The notes beneath the pieces are model-generated. The model did no database searches and was not told where the DNA came from. It worked only from the letters and a program-made list of their open reading frames with translations. From Saccharomycopsis crataegensis (taxonomy: Eukaryota > Ascomycota > Saccharomycetes > Ascoideales > Saccharomycopsidaceae): a stretch of DNA of 64,000 bases. Below are positions 61,387 through 64,000 of this stretch, piece after piece. Numbering within the stretch: the stretch's first letter is position 1; each line of letters opens with the position of its first letter. Location: assembly GCF_037102585.1 (NCBI RefSeq), contig NW_027043831.1, forward strand, positions 558,001-622,000, written 5' to 3'. A program made the position numbers and the translations under genes.

Positions 61387-64000
61387 ACTATCGATCATTA
61401 GTCAAAACATCCAAAGATTGAGATTGGATGACTCCAAAATTCTCCATCTATCAAACCAATATAACATTTCAATGTTTCAAGAACTTAATCTTGGCGAGGA
61501 CTTCCTCTTCCAACACCAAAACAAAAAAATTTATAAAAATACTCCATCATCCCGCACAGCTATTATAATTGAGGACCACATAAAGGTCGTTGATCATTCA
61601 TTGCTAACAATTGCAGTACTGAGCCAGCTCCAGGTTTATATCACAGATGCCATTATTGAACAAGATGCCAATAACTGGCTTTGGCTAATCAATATCTACA
61701 ACCCATCTGCTGATTACCAAAAACAAATCCTCCTTCAAAATCAACTCTCCATCACCCTCCAAACCCAGCTTACCGCTCTCAGAGCGAGAAGCAACAATAA
61801 GACCATCAACATTATTCTCGGAGGTGACTTTAATAATTTTGTCAATTCAAGAGACTCTGCTAACTTCCGTTCTCGCGAACAAAGATCGTCCGAGTCGCTT
61901 AAAAAGCTAATCAAAACTTTCAAGCTAGCAGATATCTATGAACATCCAAAATTGCACCAGATTAAAAAGAATTGGACTAACCAATCCACCACGGAAGAAA
62001 GTAGTCGCAGAATAGATCGTTTTTATATCAGTCAGTCCATGATCTCCGACAAAAACAGATTTCATATTCAAATGTCCCAACAAAACTATCTAAAGTCTTC
62101 TTCAACTCACGATTCTATTATTCTTGAAATCAACACTCAACCTCATGCAATGACTTACATCCCCCAACATAATATTATTAAAAATCATATTATTCAATGG
62201 CTTCTGAAGATCAAGTTTCCACCCACTGTGAACTCTACTTCAGACCTCATTTCCGAGATTCGCTTGAAGCTGAATTTTTTGACGATGGTACACAAGAAAA
62301 TAACAGAAAATACTGATGAACCAAATTATTATGACCACATAAGAACTAGGTTCCACCAACACTCCAGACCGCGCCCAATCAAAGCCCTCAAAGCTTCAGA
62401 TGGCGCTTTATTGACATCACAGCAAGACATGCTTCTAGAAGTAACCAATTACTATCAAAAACTCTACGATGGATCTCGTGGTTCAAAGAGCTCGGAAAAT
62501 ATAGAAAGGTTCATCAACGCCTCCTTGGGAGATCAGATACCACTAACCAACACTGAATCCAACAACTTGAACAAACCAATCACCATGACAGAATTGGAAT
62601 ATGCAGTTACTGAATCCAATACTCAATCCGCCCCCGGGGTAGATGGTATACCATACGGCGTTTATAAGTCTCTCTTTCCTCAGATAAAACACATACTTCT
62701 AAAAGAATTTAACCAAATTCTTTCTTCAGGGGAAATTCCATTCAACTATCGAACCATAAAATTCACTCTCATACCAAAACCAAACAAAGATGTTCAAAAA
62801 GTGGAGAATTACAGGCCCATAGCATTAATCAACACAAATTTGAAACTCTTTTCCAGCATCATCAACGCCCGTTTGCTCCCGTTCTTGCAAAAAATTATCG
62901 GCCCAAATCAAGTTGGTTTCATACCTGAAAGATCCTCCTTCTCTAATATAACAATTTTCGGTGACTTGCTTTCCAGTTTAATATCCCCACAAGACAAGCC
63001 ACATGTCAATCATTCTACTAACCACCGAATCATGCTTGCTGACTTTGAAAAGGCTTTTGACCAGATTTCCCATCTATACCTTAAAATATTACTTCGAAAA
63101 CTCAATTTTGGAAAAATGACGGAAACTATTCACGCTATCCTTACCAAAGCCCTCGGAACCATTTGCCTAAATAACATTACAGGCCCTTCTTTCCCATTAA
63201 GAAACGGAACCCTTCAGGGCAACCCACTTTCACCAACAATTTTCGCGTTAGCCCTTGAACCTTTTCTAAGAGCCATCCAAAGATTAAATAAAGGATTCAG
63301 TTACAACCATAAGATCCAACCAAACATCATCCCCAGAGTCAAATACCTTGCCTATGCAGATGATGTTACCTTATTCTTGAGAGATCATAATGACTTCAAA
63401 AACACTATGAAGATAATTCAGGCGTTCGAACAAGTCAGTGGTTCTAAATTAAACAAAAGCAAATCCAGATTAATTGTTCCATGCGATCAAATACCATTCC
63501 AGTCCGACTTCCAAATAGATATTGCTGACAATAATTATGAAACCCAATATCTAGGCGTTAAAATTGGGAACTCGAGTCAAACCTGGCCTAATACTCTCCA
63601 AAAAGACATCAGCACCAAATATTACATGACCAACATGAGTTCACTACCAATATCAAGTCAAATAGTCGGATATAACACATATATCTTGTCTAAGCTATAT
63701 TACCACGAGATTCATGCACCTATGCTTCCAGACCAAATAGATTTGCTAGAACAATCCATCAAAAACCAGGTGAACAAAAAACTGAAAATCTCCATGGACA
63801 CTTTAAAAACAAGCCCATTGAAAGGAGGATATGGCATGGTGGATATCAAAAGCCAATTGAGCTACCGCAAGGCAAAAATCTTTCAACAACTCTTTCTCAA
63901 ATCTTTAAACCCATATTGCCAGTTACTCCGATTCAAGCTCCAACTAGCAATAAACATGATCATCAAACAAAATCTATCCGAGGAAGAGCAGTCGATACAA
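61379..64000 (+). CDS. LINE ORF2: AP endonuclease and reverse transcriptase (partial)
   Basis: ATG 61379 starts inside the ORF1 stop (ATGAGTAA), and 874 codons run open to the window edge. The endonuclease domain (about 1-260) has SQNIQRLR with Asn10, FQELNLGED with Glu35, LGGDFNNF with Asp150, RRIDRFYIS and THDSIILEI, the catalytic set of APE-type LINE nucleases. The reverse transcriptase (about 450-750) has KFTLIPKPNKD, NYRPIALINTNLKLFSSIIN, QVGFIPERS, LADFEKAFDQISH, LRNGTLQGNPLSPTIFALAL and the active site YADD (659-662). Together they carry out target-primed reverse transcription. The C-terminal part, including any Cys-rich end, is outside the window. The overlap suggests ORF2 translation by stop-restart. 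Confidence 0.9.
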   Translation, partial: MSKLSIISQNIQRLRLDDSKILHLSNQYNISMFQELNLGEDFLFQHQNKKIYKNTPSSRTAIIIEDHIKVVDHSLLTIAVLSQLQVYITDAIIEQDANNWLWLINIYNPSADYQKQILLQNQLSITLQTQLTALRARSNNKTINIILGGDFNNFVNSRDSANFRSREQRSSESLKKLIKTFKLADIYEHPKLHQIKKNWTNQSTTEESSRRIDRFYISQSMISDKNRFHIQMSQQNYLKSSSTHDSIILEINTQPHAMTYIPQHNIIKNHIIQWLLKIKFPPTVNSTSDLISEIRLKLNFLTMVHKKITENTDEPNYYDHIRTRFHQHSRPRPIKALKASDGALLTSQQDMLLEVTNYYQKLYDGSRGSKSSENIERFINASLGDQIPLTNTESNNLNKPITMTELEYAVTESNTQSAPGVDGIPYGVYKSLFPQIKHILLKEFNQILSSGEIPFNYRTIKFTLIPKPNKDVQKVENYRPIALINTNLKLFSSIINARLLPFLQKIIGPNQVGFIPERSSFSNITIFGDLLSSLISPQDKPHVNHSTNHRIMLADFEKAFDQISHLYLKILLRKLNFGKMTETIHAILTKALGTICLNNITGPSFPLRNGTLQGNPLSPTIFALALEPFLRAIQRLNKGFSYNHKIQPNIIPRVKYLAYADDVTLFLRDHNDFKNTMKIIQAFEQVSGSKLNKSKSRLIVPCDQIPFQSDFQIDIADNNYETQYLGVKIGNSSQTWPNTLQKDISTKYYMTNMSSLPISSQIVGYNTYILSKLYYHEIHAPMLPDQIDLLEQSIKNQVNKKLKISMDTLKTSPLKGGYGMVDIKSQLSYRKAKIFQQLFLKSLNPYCQLLRFKLQLAINMIIKQNLSEEEQSIQ

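Larger units (their letters stand above)
58220..64000 (+). mobile_element. LINE (non-LTR retrotransposon, L1-like), continues past window
   Basis: Two long overlapping ORFs in the order gag-like zinc-knuckle protein, then endonuclease-reverse transcriptase, as in the L1-clade Zorro elements of Candida. No frame break is seen in 5.3 kb of coding sequence, so it may be young. The 3' end, poly-A and target-site duplication lie outside the window. The 5' boundary is approximate, just upstream of the tRNA-Glu gene. Confidence 0.85.

Overview
This window comes from the nuclear genome of a budding yeast (Saccharomycotina). The evidence is yeast-type gene content (EST2, EFB1, SFH1, YCK, EAF3, PHO8, GAP1, USB1, NUP145, TUM1, NOC3, CMD1), compact AT-rich intergenic DNA, short introns with TACTAAC-like branch points, GLEYA-type GPI adhesins and yeast tRNA genes. 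The species cannot be named from the sequence. CTG codons sit at hydrophobic positions (for example bases 113-115 in EST2), which weakly favours leucine decoding.

Layout. 1-10 kb is a housekeeping block: the 3' end of the telomerase reverse transcriptase EST2 (cut by the window edge); EFB1, whose intron carries a box C/D snoRNA with a U18-type guide; and SFH1, a YCK1/2-type casein kinase and EAF3. 11-29 kb is a gene-poor accessory region with four same-strand GLEYA/flocculin-like cell-wall genes. Around them lie duplicated flanks, a roughly 0.8 kb inserted block with inverted-repeat arms, a decayed gene, small membrane-protein-like fragments and one tRNA-Val gene. 29-31.4 kb holds an unrecognised 534-residue coding gene. 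An internally deleted copy of that gene unit lies inverted about 10 kb away at 38.7-39.0 kb. PHO8 (with a newly inferred first exon) and GAP1 are divergent at 31.7-37.3 kb. A dehydratase of the IlvD/Edd family follows at 40.5-42.5 kb, preceded by a possible LTR-element fossil.

43-58 kb is a second housekeeping block: USB1 (U6 snRNA end processing), NUP145 (self-cleaving nucleoporin precursor), TUM1 (tRNA thiolation), NOC3 (60S assembly), a small GATA-like factor, calmodulin CMD1, and a five-CCCH zinc-finger protein of the ZC3H3/Red5 type. Several are split by short introns: a 26-nt first exon for the GATA-like gene, an ATG-only first coding exon for CMD1, and a zinc-finger gene that otherwise looks like two ORFs. 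From about 58.2 kb to the right edge lies a LINE. It starts next to a tRNA-Glu gene, has a tRNA-like box A/B sequence near its apparent 5' end, an open ORF1 with two zinc knuckles, and an overlapping ORF2 (endonuclease plus reverse transcriptase) that runs off the window uninterrupted.

Splice sites, starts and family calls were made by eye from the sequence. No database search was possible.
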